Source: Aquila chrysaetos chrysaetos (Eukaryota > Chordata > Aves > Accipitriformes > Accipitridae). From it: a stretch of 64,000 bases of DNA. Where the stretch lies: the NCBI RefSeq assembly GCF_900496995.4, contig NW_024470325.1, forward strand, positions 1,149,012 through 1,213,011, written 5' to 3'. The translations under genes were made by a program, and so were the position numbers. Positions 33,156-44,645 of the stretch are shown one piece after another. Under the pieces are notes generated by a model. The model was not told the origin of the DNA and did no database searches. It worked only from the letters and a program-made list of their open reading frames with translations. Position 1 is the stretch's first letter. The number at the start of each line of letters is the position of its first letter.

Positions 33156-36100
33156 ATGGGGGTGAGGCGGGGGATTCGGAGTGCGGCCGGGCCGGGATCG
33201 GGGCCGGGGCTGGAGCCCGAAACCGCTGGATATTTCCGACGGGCTCTAGAGACGTTGCAGGAGGGGCTGAGCCCGGAGGAACTCGGTATAAGCGGCGAAC
33301 CGGGGGGGTCGGTGGGAGGATTTGGCGGGATCGTGAAGGGGAAGCTGGGGGGGGGGGGGGTGGGGTGTCTCTGAGGCGCTTTGAGGGTCTGTGAGGAGGT
33401 TGGGGGGGTGTTGGGGGTCTGTGGACGTGTATCGTAGCACCGTGAGGGGTTGAGGGGGGCTGTAAGCAGATTTAGAGGGTTTTGGGGGGCCCCCGGGGTG
33501 GGTGGGGGGTTTTGGGGCTCCCTGGGGGTGTTTTGGTGCTCTCTGGGGGGATTTGGGGCTCTGCAGGCAGACTTGGAAGAACCCTGAGGGGCTTTGGGGG
33601 TGTCTGGCATTGTTGTGTCATTGTTGGTGGGGCTCATGTAGAGCTTTTGGGCTAAATAACTACGTTTTGAGGTACTGTTTTATTCTTAAATTTTCACGCA
33701 TTTTGCGTGCAATTAAGGAATCTTTTGTGTGGGTTTTTTTTTGTTTTTTTTTTTTTTCCTTCTCACAGCCCTTTTTGCCCCCAATGTGCTGGCGGAGGCA
33801 GCGGCGGCAGGGCCGGGGGTAGCCCTGGACCCGGGGGGGTCGCGGGTGCTGCAGGCACTGCTGCCCCAGGCCCCTCTGGGGGTGCTGGGGCGAATCCTGC
33901 CCCCCTTGGTGTTGGGGGGACTGGGGGGGCCGGCGGGGCACCCGCTGGGTGCCCGGGTCCTGGAGGCCGCCCTGGGGCGGGTGCTGCCCGCCCTGGGGGA
34001 GGCTGTGGGGCCGGCGAAGGAGGAGGAAGAGGAGGAGGCGGAGGCCGTGGGGCCGGTGGAAGAAGCCGTGGGGCGGCTGGCAGCGGCGGTGAGGGACGAC
34101 CCGGTGGCTTTTGCCAGGCACCCGGCCGGCAGCTTCGTGGTGCGGGCGCTGCTGCGGGTGCTGGGGGGTGCCCCGGGGGCAGGTGAGGCGTTGGGGGGGG
34201 GGGGGCACCTGGGAGGGGTTGGGGGGGACAGTGGAGGAGGTTGGGGGGCACCTGGGGGCTCTGCAGGGGTATTTGGGGGGTGGGGGGACTCGGTGGAGGG
34301 TAATTAGTTGGGTGGGGGGGTGGGTTTGCCCCCGCTCCCCCCCCTCATCTCGGCTTTTTTACCCCCAGGAGTCCCTCAGCTGCCCCCCGGAGGGGCGGGG
34401 CCAAAGACTAAAGGGGTGGAGCTGGCACTCAAGGGGGTGGAGCCAGCCTCGGAGGGGGCGGAGCTTCCCCCTTCCTTCCCGCCTCTCTTGGGGCAATTAG
34501 CGGAGGCCTTCGAAGAGCATCTGGCCTGTAAGTGCCCCCGGGGAGGGGGTGGCGGGGGGCAAATACCCCATAACTGCCCCTGGGGGGGGAAATGTCCCTT
34601 GTCTGCCCCACAACTGCCCCCTGCCCCCCTCTTTTTGCCCCCAGCCCCCTAAATCTCTTCTGCCCCTCCTAATTAAGCCTCCAGACCACTAATTACCCCA
34701 CTGCTTTCCCCCCCCCCGCCCAGCCCTGCTGTCTCCGGCCGGCGCCAGTCTCTGCCTGCAGGTGGCGCTGGAGGTGCTGCACCGCAGCCAATCGCCTGCC
34801 TGCTCCCGCCTCTGCAACACGCTCATTGGCCAGCTGGCCCCACCCAGCCCCGCCCCTGCCGAGAGGTGAGTTTCCGTTGGGCCCTGTGAGGAGGGGAGGG
34901 CGGGGATTGGGTGGTGGTGGTGCTGATTGGCCAGCTGGTTCTGAGGGTGCGCCTCCATTTGTTGAGAGGGTATTTGGGGCTGGTTGTTGATTGGCTGGGG
35001 GTTCACAGGTGCCCTTTGATTGGCTGAGTGGTCATTGCGCTCTCCTTCATTGAGTAGTGTTCTGTTGGAGCATTTTTGGATTGGCTGTGATTTGCAGTAC
35101 CCTTTCCTGATTGGCTAATGGATTTTGAGGCTGTTTTCTATTGACTGGCCATTTGCTGGAGTTGTTCCTTGATTGGCTGAGAGATCTCAGATTCTGTTTG
35201 TTGATTGGTTGGGGGAGTTTTGCCCTGTTTCCTATTGGTACTTGTTTTCCAAAGGCAGCTGCTGGTTGGCTAGCCAGGCCCCAGCCTGTCGCCCCATTGG
35301 CTGGCAACTTCTTGAGGCTTGCTCTTGATTGGCCACGGCTCCCAAACCCCTTTTGCTGATTGGCCAGCCTGCTACCGATGCTGGCCACCGATTGACCAGA
35401 CTGTCCCGGGGCAGCTTTCCGTTGCTTGGGGGGGATGGGGGGGTGGAACCTGGGCCCAGCTCTTCATTGGCTGGGCAGGAGGGGGAGGGACGTGGCTGCC
35501 CTTTTCTGATTGGCTGTCCCAGTGCCCTGGTGGGCGGGCTGCAGGACCCCGAGCGCAGTCGGCTGCTGGAGGCGGCCATGGCAGTGGCGGGGCCCCAGCG
35601 CCTGCGGGAGCTCTTCCGGCAGCAGCTGAAGGGCCGCCTACGGGGCGTGGCCGCCCACCGGGTGGCCAATCACGGGCTGCAGCGCCTGCTGGACCACGCC
35701 CCCGCTGACGTGGTAGGCGGGGCTTGGAGGGTGGGGGGCTGGGAGGGGCGGAGCTGGGGAAGGGAGGGGCGATGGGGGCGTGGCTTAAAGGGGTGGGGCA
35801 TGTGGGGTGAAGATGGAGCTTATTGGGATGGGGAGGTTTTGGGGCGGAGCTTAATAGGGTGGGGAGGATGTGTAGGTGGGGCCGTCGGGCACTCTTCCTT
35901 GAGGGCGGCGCTTGTGAGACAGAAGCGCAGCTTATTGGGCGGGCCTGAAGCGGGAAGGTGGGGCTTATGGGGAACATCCTATTGGTGGGGTGCCTGAGGG
36001 CGGGGCTTATGCAGAACGGTCTGGGGGAGGCGGGGCTTGCGGATGGGGCGGGCAGGGCTTGTGGGCAGACAGGAGGCGGGGCTGATGCCGTCTCCGCCCC

Positions 36101-38057
36101 GTCCAGGTGGGGGAGGTGCTGTCGGAGCTGGGCCCCGCCCTGGCCGAGCCCTTGGCCCGGGGCCACCCCGGGGTGCTCACCGCCCTGCTGGGCGCCTGCC
36201 GGCGCCACCCCGGCCTCCAGCAGGAGGCGCTGCGCTGCCTCTTCCAGGTAGGCCCCGCCCCCTCCCACGATCGTCTCCGCCCCCTTTTCTTTGAAGCCCC
36301 GCCCCTGGGGAAGGACCTCATCGACATTGGTAGTGATGGGCTCGGTGCTCCCGTCGCAGTGGCCTGTACCTTTAAAGAAGCCCTACAACCCCTTGGCCAC
36401 GCCCCCTTCCCCTTGGCCACGCCCCCTTCTTATTAACCCTGGCCCAAACCTCACCAAGGGTTCTTATTGGGCCCTATAGTGCCCTTGTCAAGGCTGGACA
36501 AGCCCCTCCCGCTCGGGCAGGCCACGCCCCTTGATGCCCCACCTACTTCTGCAGTGCGGCCTCTCTATTGGCTGCAACACGGGATGGGCCCACTCTTAAG
36601 AGCGTTGCCCTTTTAAGGCATTGCTGCTTTAGAGTTGTTGTCCTTTTTAAGGAGGCCACACCTCCTCATGACAGCCTGTCCCACCCCTTCCACCCAGGCC
36701 CCGCCCCCTCAGAGGCCCCCTCCCTCAGCCCCACCCTCTTCGCCTTTCTCGTCCAATAGGCTTTCGGCTGCTGGGAACCGCGGGAGAGGCAAAAGGCCTG
36801 TGTGGGGCTCCTGGCTGGGCTCCGCCCCTTTGGAGGTGGAGACAAGGCTGCAGAGGGGGCGGAGCCAGAGGTGAGGGGCGGGGAGTGGGTGGGGCTGCCT
36901 CACCCCCCTGTTCTTCCCCCCCCGTCCCTCCATTTGCCCCCGACTCCCTCCTGCCCCCTTCCCCCTCCTTTGCCCCCAACCTCCCCAAACTCGCCCCCCA
37001 GCACTCTCATCTCCCTCCCCACCCCCATTCACCCTCCCCCACCCCCTTTTTACCCCCCTCTCGCAAATGTTCCCCCCCCGCCCCCCAAATTTACCCCCCT
37101 GGCCCCTCTTGTTATCTTTCGAAGTCCCCCCCGGGGGCGGTTTTGGGACAACCACATCCTTCCACTTACCCCCCAAACCGCCTTACGCTCTCCCAAACCC
37201 CCATTTTTCCTGCCCCAGCACCCCCCCCCCTTTTGGGGGACCCCTCCTTGCCCCCACCTTTTTATTTCCCCCCCCCCACCATTCCTTCTCCTCCGCAGCC
37301 TTCGCTGGGTCCCGTCACGCTCCACGGCTCCCTCCTGCTCCAGCACCTGCTCCATTTCGGGGACCCGGCGCCCATCCTGGGGGGGCTGAAAGCTCTGCCC
37401 CCCGCCGCGCTGCTCGCCCTGGCTCGCAGCCCCCCCGGCAGCCGGGTTTGGGACGCCCTCCTCGCCTCCCCCACCGTCCCCACCCGCGCCCGCCGCCGTC
37501 TCCTCCACAAACTGAAGGTAACGGCGGCCGGTGGGGCTGTCCCCTCTTTCTGAGCGCCCCCCCCGGCAGCGTTTTGGGGCCAGAACCCCATTTTTGGGTT
37601 GTTCGGGGCTGTTTCAATCTTTTCTATTAACAAAACGGGGGTTTTTATGGCTGATATCGCTCCCTGCTTTCTGCCGTAGGGTCACTTTCTCTCGCTGGCG
37701 TGTCACCGCAACGGCAGCCGCGTCCTCGACGCCATCTGGGTCTCCGCCTCCGGCCCCGCCCGCGCCGCCATCGCCGACGAGCTGGGTGAGTGCCACGGAG
37801 TTTGGGGGGTGGGGGGGACACAGACGACAGCGATGGAGGAGACCCCCACCCGGGGGTCTGAGCTCTGCCCTGACGCCCCGTCGTTCCCCCCCCCTCCGGC
37901 AGCGTCCCAGCACGAGGCCCTCCAGCGCGACCCCCACGGCCGGGGGGTGGCGCGGACCCTTGCCCTCGACCTTTTCCAACGACGACGACGACTGTGGGAG
38001 CGGCTACAGGCGGCCCCCGACCGCCGCAGCCTCCTGGGACCCCTCTTGGAGGACTGA
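33156..38057 (+). CDS. NOP9: Nucleolar protein 9 (pumilio-repeat pre-40S factor)
   Basis: NOP9 is a nucleolar RNA-binding protein with Pumilio-like repeats, needed for early 18S rRNA maturation, where it shields pre-rRNA from cleavage. Ten exons: 33156-33285, 33769-34182, 34369-34527, 34724-34865, 35523-35712, 36107-36247, 36760-36870, 37299-37517, 37680-37785, 37903-38057. All join in frame to 588 residues (human 636). Matches to human include ETAGYFRRAL (near the N-terminus), HPAGSFVVRALLRVLGG, LCLQVALEVLHR, ARGHPGVLTALLGACRR, GSLLLQHLLHFG, ACHRNGSRVLDAIW and the C-terminal DRRSLLGPLLED. An acidic run (EEEEEEAEAV) matches the acidic insert of human NOP9. The ATG at 33156 has GCGCCATGG context and is the first in frame. 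The human basic N-terminal tail is mostly missing, which accounts for the shorter length. Confidence 0.95.
34866..35522. repeat. NOP9 intron 4: decayed repeat rich in inverted CCAAT boxes
   Basis: The intron is a degenerate tandem series with a period near 35-60 bp built around ttgattggctg. ATTGG, the reverse of the CCAAT box, occurs about 14 times between 34910 and 35515. The units are too diverged to count exactly. Confidence 0.8.
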
Positions 38058-38375
38058 TGACCCCCGCCGGGGGCGTAGAGCGGCTGCCCGGGGGGACGGA
38101 GAGGCGCCTTCTTGGAGGACCGTGGGACATAGAGAAAGGAAGGGGAGAGAGAGAGCATCTCCTGGGTTTCAGCGGTTCCTGAGGTTGGGGAGGACCATAG
38201 AGATGGCAGGCGCCGCTCTGGGGGTTCGTCCACCCTCGTCTTGTCTGCTCTGGACCACCCAGCCATAGAGGACTGGAGGACTGCTGGCCAGAAAGGCCCA
38301 GGGCCTGCACTATGGTGCTGCTGGAGGACTCGGTGCCAGAGAGGCCGGCTGCGGAGCCTTTCTTGTTGTGACCAC

Positions 38376-38381
38376 CATAAA
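38376..38381 (+). terminator. NOP9: Probable NOP9 poly(A) signal variant
   Basis: CATAAA occurs 319 bases after the NOP9 stop. No AATAAA is found before the CIDEB 3' end, so this weaker variant is the best candidate. NOP9 and CIDEB are tail to tail. Confidence 0.4.
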
Positions 38382-38638
38382 GTTTTCTAAGGGGAGAGGG
38401 CACAGTGACGGTCTGGTACTTGTTGCCCAACTCTTGTCTGCTCCTGCCCTCCCAACACACACTTTTCTATGTAAATTGATGCTTTTTCATAATTTTCTTT
38501 TTTTTTTTTTGCACAAGAAAGAGCTGGAGCCTGATTCCTCAGTCCCTCCCGCTTCCTACAGCGCCCTTTGTCTCCCCACCGACGCCATTTTGTCCCGGCG
38601 GTGGGTTCTCCGAGCTGGTTCCAACGCTCTGTCAGCCT

Positions 38639-38644
38639 TTTATT
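38639..38644 (-). terminator. CIDEB: Poly(A) signal of CIDEB
   Basis: AATAAA on the minus strand (tttatt on plus), 136 bases below the CIDEB stop. The 3'UTR is almost entirely the adjacent 22-bp repeat. Confidence 0.75.
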
Positions 38645-38766
38645 GGGGTTAGAAGGGGAAAGGGGCGGGGTTAGAAGGGGAAAGGGGCGGGGTTAGAAGG
38701 GGAAAGGGGCGGGGTTAGAAGGGGAAAGGGGCGGGGTTAGAAGGGGAAAGGGGCGGGGTTCTGAGG
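38645..38766. repeat. 22-bp tandem repeat, about 5.5 copies
   Basis: The unit is close to ggggttagaaggggaaaggg plus gc. Copies are essentially identical, so the array is young. It lies between the CIDEB stop codon and its poly(A) signal. Confidence 0.95.
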
Positions 38767-38779
38767 CAGGAGGCGGGGT

Positions 38780-41407
38780 TTAGCGGTTGTAGGTCACTCT
38801 GTGGGGCGAAGCGCCGTCGAGCAGACGGCGGAGAGCGGCGGAGAGGCCCAGGAGGCTCTGCCCCACGGCGCGTGTCATGGCCGCCAGCAGCCGCAGCAGC
38901 TCCCTGAGGGGGGGGTGGTGGTGCAGAAACGGGGCTCAGAGTTGCCCCCACGGTGGTTTCCCCAGTTTCTGCCCCCGGGGGGTGTCTATGGGGCAGGAGA
39001 AGACCCCGGAGGAGGTGGGGGGCAAGATCTTCTCCTGCCAACATCTGCACCCCCGTGGGTAGGAAGGTCACCCACGGGGGGGCTCCCCACGGGTCAGGAC
39101 ACCCCCCCCCCCGCCCCACGTACCTCAGGAGCCGCTCGGGGCCGAGCCCCCCCACGTCGCAGCGGAGGCCCCTGACGGCCGCCGTCACCCGCAGCTGCCC
39201 CACCAGGTCGTGGGGATTCGCCTTGGTCAGGGCCACCGTCACCCGGGCCACCTCGGCCCCAGGGCGGGAGCCCCGTTCCTGGGGGGGGTCAGGCTCCCAG
39301 TGCTCCCTGAACAACCTGGCCTGGGAGGGGGGGGGCGTGGAAAAGGGGTTGGGGGCAATTAGAGGGGCTTGGGGGGTGTTATTGGGGAGCAATGGGGAAT
39401 CTTGGGGGGGTCTTTAGGGTTCCTTAGGGGGATTTGGGGCTCCTAAGGGATCTGGGGGGGGGGTCGTGGAGCAATTAGGTGGCCCTAAGAAGGAGCAGAG
39501 AAGTTTTGGGGTGGTCCCGGTGGGCAACTGGGTGTGTATTGGAGGATCCGAAATGAGTTATAGGAGATACAAAGGACTGAGAAAAAATATTGGGGGGGCC
39601 GCCGGGGGTATTTGGGGTCTCACCTTGGGAGGCTCCCAGTGCTGCCCTGGCGCCAGGGCCATGAGGGGGGTATGGGGTGCCAGCGCCCCAAAAAACCCCT
39701 CTGTCTCCACCGCTGTCCCATCCTCTGCCAGCACCAGCGTCACAAGCGGCCCCAGGCTCAGCGCCTCTCCCGCCTGCCCCGGGTGGGGTAATTAAGGGGG
39801 TCCAGGGGCAGTTTAGGGGACCCAGGGGTGCAGTAGGGGGGGATCCGGGGGCAATTAGAGGCTGTCAGGGTGATTGGGATGTCTCGGGGATAACTGGGGC
39901 GGGAGGGGGGACGGCGCCAGGAGTCATTAAGGGGATCCCGGGCGGTAATTAGGGGTCAAGGGTGGCAATCAGGGGAGTTTGGGGGGGTAATTACAGGCTG
40001 TGGGGAGCATGAGGGGGGGTTTGCAGGAGCCGTTCAGGAGAGTTTAGAGGCCGTTGGAAAGCGTCGGGGGTAGTTTCGGGGTCACAGGAGCATCCTGAGG
40101 GCAATTACATACCCACGGGGACAATTAGAAAGATTGGGGGGCTCCCAAGGGGCGGTTAAGATACTTTTGGGGGCAATGTGGGAATCCCAGGGGCAACTGG
40201 GGGGGGGGAGGGGTTTCTGAGTGGAAATTAAAGACCATGAGGGTAATTTAGTGCAGTCCAAAGTACAATTAAGAAAAGCCTAGAAACAATTAGAAAACAG
40301 CCGGGGTAATTACAGAACCCAAAGAGGAAGGGGGGGGGTGGTCCCAGGGGCGATTAGGCACCCTTGGGGGCAATTTGAGGGTCGCGGGGGCAATTGGGGG
40401 GCTCCCGAGAGCAATTAAGGATAGTTTAGGGACTACTAGGAAGCTTTGAGGTAATTTATGGGGGTCCCAGGAGCACTTGGGGGGGGGGACTAAAGGCAAT
40501 TTGGCGGTCCCGGGGTAATTATAGTGCATCCCGGGGGCAGTTCATACCCTTGAGGGTAACTGGGGGGGCAACGGGGGGGGGGGGGTCCCGGGGGCAATGA
40601 GGGGTCTCGGGGGGTGTGGGGGTCCCGGGGGGAGGTCGCAGCCCCTCACCTGCTCCCGCAGCTCCTCCAGGCTGGCGGCCACCAGCCCCCGGGGCCGCCC
40701 CCGGCGCCGGTCGCACACCCAGAAGGGTCGCGGCTGCGGGGCCGGGGGGGCCCAGGCCCGGCGGGCCACCGCCCTGGGGACACGGCCGTGCCCTTCACCC
40801 GGCAGCCCCCGGCGCCCCCCGCCGTGTCCCCCAGCCTTCAACCTGGTCCCCCCCCCCCCCCCCGTCCCCTGCCCGCAACCCGGTGGCCCCCACGTCCAAC
40901 CCGGTGGCCCCAATGGCCCCCCCCCACATCCAACATGGCAGCCCCCACATTCAACCTGGTGGCCCCAATGGCCCCCCACATCCAACCTGGTGGCCCCCAC
41001 ATCCAACCTGGTGGCCCCCCACTTCTAACCTGGTGGCCCCAATGGCCCCCCACATCCAACATGGCAGCCCCTGCTTCTTACCTGGTGGCCCCAACATGCA
41101 ACCTGGTGGCCCCCACGGCCCCCCACATCCAACCTGGTGGCCCTAATGGCCCCTACTTCCAACCGGGTGGCCCCCACATCCAACTGGGTGGCCCCAATGG
41201 CCCCCACTTCCAACCAGGTGGCCCTAATGGCCCCCCACATCCAGCCCGGTGGCCCCCACATCCAACCAGGTGGCCCTAATGGCCCCCCACATCCAGCCCG
41301 GTGGCCCCCACATCCAACCTGGTGGCCCTAATGGCCCCCACATCCGACTTAGTGACCCCCCACACCCTGTCCCAGGCACCCCGGCCGCCTCACCGCAGCA
41401 CGTCCAT
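38780..41407 (-). CDS. CIDEB: Cell death-inducing DFFA-like effector B
   Basis: CIDE proteins sit on lipid droplets and ER, drive droplet fusion, and in liver CIDEB helps lipidate VLDL. Five minus-strand exons: 41407-41394 (MDVLR), 40773-40650, 39773-39624, 39320-39124, 38903-38780. They join in frame to 202 residues (human 219). The N-terminal CIDE-N domain is clear: RPFWVCDRRRGRPRGLVAAS and LVLAEDGTAVETEGFF match human RPFRVCDHKRTIRKGLTAAT and LVLEEDGTAVDSEDFF. The CIDE-C domain has VTVALTKANPHDLVGQL and GLGPERLLRELLR, then a helix AVGQSLLGLSAALRR. The short first exon replaces the longer human N-terminus and is inferred from the donor and phase. The gene sits next to NOP9 as in human, and head to head with NOP10. 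Confidence 0.93.
39774..40649. other. CIDEB intron 2, no gene
   Basis: About 0.9 kb of degenerate G-rich repeats (gggggcaatta, ggggtaatta types). No exon or RNA gene is recognised. Confidence 0.6.
40885..41350. repeat. CCAACCTGGTGGCCCC minisatellite in CIDEB intron 1
   Basis: Units of about 16-34 bp combine catccaacctggtggccc and ccaatggcccccca in changing order. The array fills most of the first intron. Confidence 0.9.
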
Positions 41408-41803
41408 CCCGGGATGGGGCCTCAGGCGTCCGGGGGGGGGGGGGGTCAAAGTCCAAAGTTCACAGGGCGGAGCTGCTGGCGGGGAGGGACCCCGATAAAA
41501 TCCATCAACCGACATCGGCAGCTCCGTTAACGGCGCCACGGACGCCTGGGGGTCGTCTGTGTGTGTGTGTGTGTCTCCCCTGAACGCCTGGGCCTAACCC
41601 GGCGCCCCCCCCCCTCAGGACTACATTTCCCATCGTCCCCCGCGCCTCAGAGCCCACCGAGGCCACGCCCCCTCGGCGCCCAGAGCCCACCGAGGCCACG
41701 CCCCCCGCGGCGCCCAGCCAGCCCCTTTTCCCGTGATGCCCCGCCCCCTTCCCGTGGTGCTCTGCGCGGCGGCGGCGGCGGCGGCGGCAGCAGCGGAGGC
41801 GCC
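41408..41803. promoter_or_regulatory. Divergent promoter between CIDEB and NOP10
   Basis: The start codons diverge with 396 bp between them. ACTACATTTCCC at 41620-41631 is a good ZNF143-type element (ACTACAnTTCCC), as found in many housekeeping promoters. A (GT)n run lies at about 41560-41575. A tandem of about 36 bp (gcgcccagagcccaccgagg then ccacgccccc) is at 41640-41715. A GCG trinucleotide run lies just before the NOP10 ATG. Confidence 0.65.
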
Positions 41804-42079
41804 ATGTTCCTGCAGTGCTACAGCGACGAGCGCGGCGAGCGCGTCTACACCCTGAAGGTACCGGGGAGGCTCCGGGAGGCTCCGGGAGGGTTCCGGGGGT
41901 CCCGGTCCGGCCTCACCCTTCCCCTTCCCTCCCCGCAGAAGGTGTCCCCGGCCGGGCAGCCCACCCGTTCGGCCCACCCGGCCCGTTTTTCTCCCGACGA
42001 CAAGTTCTCCCGGCACCGCCTGGCCCTGAAGCGGCGGTTCGGCGTCCTGCCCACCCAGCGGGCACGGCCGCTCCTCTGA
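41804..42079 (+). CDS. NOP10: H/ACA ribonucleoprotein complex subunit NOP10
   Basis: NOP10 is one of the four core proteins of H/ACA snoRNPs and telomerase RNP; it binds dyskerin/Cbf5 for pseudouridylation. Two exons, 41804-41857 and 41939-42079, join in phase 0 to 64 residues, exactly the human length. The start [19 protein letters not shown] and the block [17 protein letters not shown] match human MFLQYYLNEQGDRVYTLKK and [17 protein letters not shown]. The end is [14 protein letters not shown] against RFKVLMTQQPRPVL. The reading frame is open and splice sites are normal (GTACCG donor, CCGCAG acceptor). An intact gene is likely. A second copy elsewhere in the genome cannot be excluded. Confidence 0.95.
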   Translation: MFLQCYSDERGERVYTLKVPGRLREAPGGFRGSRSGLTLPLPSPQKVSPAGQPTRSAHPARFSPDDKFSRHRLALKRRFGVLPTQRARPLL

Positions 42080-42119
42080 GGGAGGAGGCCGAGACCCCGA
42101 GACCCGGCCCCGGCCGCGG

Positions 42120-42125
42120 AATAAA
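42120..42125 (+). terminator. NOP10: Poly(A) signal of NOP10
   Basis: AATAAA 41 bases after the NOP10 stop codon, giving a very short 3'UTR. Confidence 0.85.
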
Positions 42126-42399
42126 CCGATGAGATGGAAACGGCTCCGTGTGGTGTGGGGGCAAGGCGGGCGGGGGGGGGGGGGAGAAACTCGCATGGCC
42201 GCGCCCCTCCCCCAAGCCCCGCCCTCATCCCCTTCCTGCCCGCGGGTGAGCGCCGCCCCCGCCTTGAAAGCCACGCCCCCCGGCGCTCTCCCAACCCCTC
42301 CCCTCTTCTAGGCCCCGCCCTCGCTGTCCCAGCCCCGCCCACCCCCCCGCAAAACTTCGCCCCCCATCTCTTTGGGCACCTCCCACTCTAGTCCCCGCC

Positions 42400-42600
42400 C
42401 ACCCCAGCCTCAGCCCCGCCCCTGCGGCACCCCGCCCCTGCGGCAGCGGAGGGGGCGTGGCGGCGGCGGCGGGACGTCACCCGGCGGCGGCGGTGGGCGC
42501 GCGCGCCCGCCCCTCCCTCCCTCCTCCCCCCCCCCCACCCCCTCAGGTACGGCGCGTGACGGTCGTTCCCGCCTTTTTCGCGAGCGGCCCCGGGGCGGCG
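42400..42600 (+). promoter_or_regulatory. CpG island, probable promoter of the K-Cl cotransporter gene
   Basis: A dense GC/CpG block with ggcggcggcgg runs and gggacgtcac (half CRE) at about 42471. A tcaggtacgg donor-like site at about 42543 could end a 5'UTR exon spliced to the acceptor at 44587. It begins about 280 bases after the NOP10 poly(A) signal. The assignment is inferred from position. Confidence 0.5.
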
Positions 42601-42879
42601 GGTTTTAGCCCCAAAATGATGGGGAAGGGGAGGGGGGAGATCCCCCCCGGGGAGCCCAGGAATGGCAGGGTTTGGGCCCGAAACGGTGGGTTCGGGGCGG
42701 GGGACGGACGGACTGGTGTCTCTGGGGGGGTGGTGTGGATCGGCATTGGCCCGAAAAGGGGGAGTTCGGCCCCAAAAATGGGTTAGTCGAGCTCCTCGGC
42801 GGGGGGTTTGGCCTCAGAACGGTGGCTGTGATCCCCCCCCCGCCGGGTGCCGGTGGTGGCAGCCCCCGGAGGGGGGTTG

Positions 42880-44530
42880 TTTCCTCAGGAGGTGGGTCGG
42901 GGAGAGTGACCGTCCAAAACGCCCTGTTTTCAGCCCAAAACAGCAGCCTGGGACACCCCTGGCTGGTCGGGCTGCCCCAAAGGGATCTGCTGCTGCGAAA
43001 AGGGCAGGTTTCCCCCCAAAACGTCAGGTTTTTCCCCTCAGAGTGTTGTTTTTTCCCTCCAAAGCGCCAGGTTTTTCCCCTCTGAGCGTCATTTTTTCGC
43101 CCCAAAGCGTCAGGTTTTTCCCCTCAGAGTGTCAGGTTTTCCCTCAAAGCAGCAGTTTTTCCCCACCAAAGTGACCAATTCAGCACCGAATTGGTAGTTT
43201 CTGCCACAAATGCTTCACTTGTGCTACAAAGTGGTGGCTTTTTTCCAAAAATGACCATTTTTTCCCTGCAGGATTGCTTTTTTTCCAGCAAGGTGAGTAT
43301 TTTTCCTGCAATGTGGTTTTTGACCCCCCAGAGTGGGAGCTTCCTTCCCCCAAAATGGCTTTTTTTCCCCTCAAAAACTCTTTTTTTCCCCCTCAAAGTG
43401 GTAGATTTTGCACTAAAACGCAGAATTTTGCCGCAAGGTATTGATTTCTGCCGCAAATCAGCCATTCGTCTCTTCAGATGGCGTTTTTTGTCCCCAAACA
43501 ACTTTTGTTTTGCCATAAATTGTTTTTTTCTTTTCAAAGTGGCTCTTTTTCCCCAAAGCGCCTTTTTTTTCCAGAAAGTGATAGCCCCTGTGCTGACGTG
43601 GTGTGCAACAGGGGTGTCTGTCACAAACTGGCTGTTTCTCTCCCAAAACGGTGGATTTTTCCAAAAAATGGCATTTTTTTCCCCCAAAGTGGTATTTTTT
43701 TTCTCCAAAAACGGGTGTCTTCCTCCTAAAATGTGTTTTTTTCAGAAAAATGCGTATTTTATCCCCCAAAGTGGTGGATTCTATGCCAGAATGGCGGACT
43801 CTGCAGCAAAGTCTTGGTTTCGCCCCAGAAGGGCTGTTCCCCCCCAAATGGCTACTTTCCCCCAGATAATTTGCCAGAAACAGCACATATGTTGCCCCCA
43901 AAATGTCTGTTTCGCCCAAAACACATGGTTTACCCCCAAAATGGTTACTTTCTTCCTACCTATGGTTCATTTCCCTTTTAAAAAACTTTTTTTGTTGCAA
44001 AAAATGCTTGTCTTTTCTTAGCTTTGATATTTCCCCTCAAAATAGCTTTTGTCAGCAGAAAGTGGGAATTTTCTCATAAAAACAGATGACTTGGCCCTAA
44101 AATGGCAACTTTGTTCTCTAAAATAGCCGTTTCCCTTACCCCAGATGGTTATTTTCTTCCTAAAATTGTTTTTCCTTCCCAAATTGCTTTTCTTTCTGGA
44201 AAAAAAGGCTATTTCCCCCTGGAAATGGGTATTTCTCCCCCCCAAATGCCCTTTTCTTTGCGCAAGAAAGCCTGTTTCTCTCTCAAGCGCCCGTTTCCCT
44301 ACTAAACGCTTTTATTTGCAAAGAATGCCGACATCGCTTGTTGAAATGACTATGTTTTCTCTAAGATGCTTGTTTCTTCCCAGAATGTGGTTATTTGTCC
44401 CCCCCAAATCACCTTTTTCCCGCAAAAAAAAGCTCTATTTTGCCCGCAGAACGGTTGGTTTTTCCCCCCAAAATGCCCGTTTTGGCACCCAAACCCCCAT
44501 TTGCCCCCCTGACTCTCTGCTTTTCCCCCA
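42880..44530. repeat. Degenerate TTTTCCCCCAAAATGG repeat in the cotransporter 5' intron
   Basis: About 1.6 kb of strongly diverged units of roughly 30-40 bp, each a T/C-rich run followed by caaaatgg or aaagtgg. It is much more AT-rich than its surroundings. Open frames across it (up to about 276 codons) encode only reiterated FSPQNGxFF-like peptides on the plus strand and are not genes. Confidence 0.85.
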
Positions 44531-44645
44531 GAACGCCATCAGGCCGTCTGGGCGTTTTCCGCGTCATCCTCTCTGTCTCCTCTCAGGTGTCGCTGACCTC
44601 ATCGCCCGGCTGCTGCTGACCTCACCGCCCCGGGGTGACGTCACC

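Noticed and set aside
41560-41576. (GT)n run in the CIDEB/NOP10 promoter as Z-DNA regulator
   Set aside because: Only about eight repeats. Too common and short to claim a role.
43191-44021. 276-codon frame rich in FFPxxGxF
   Set aside because: It is a translation of the degenerate T/C-rich intron repeat; adjacent frames give similar peptides and there is no domain.
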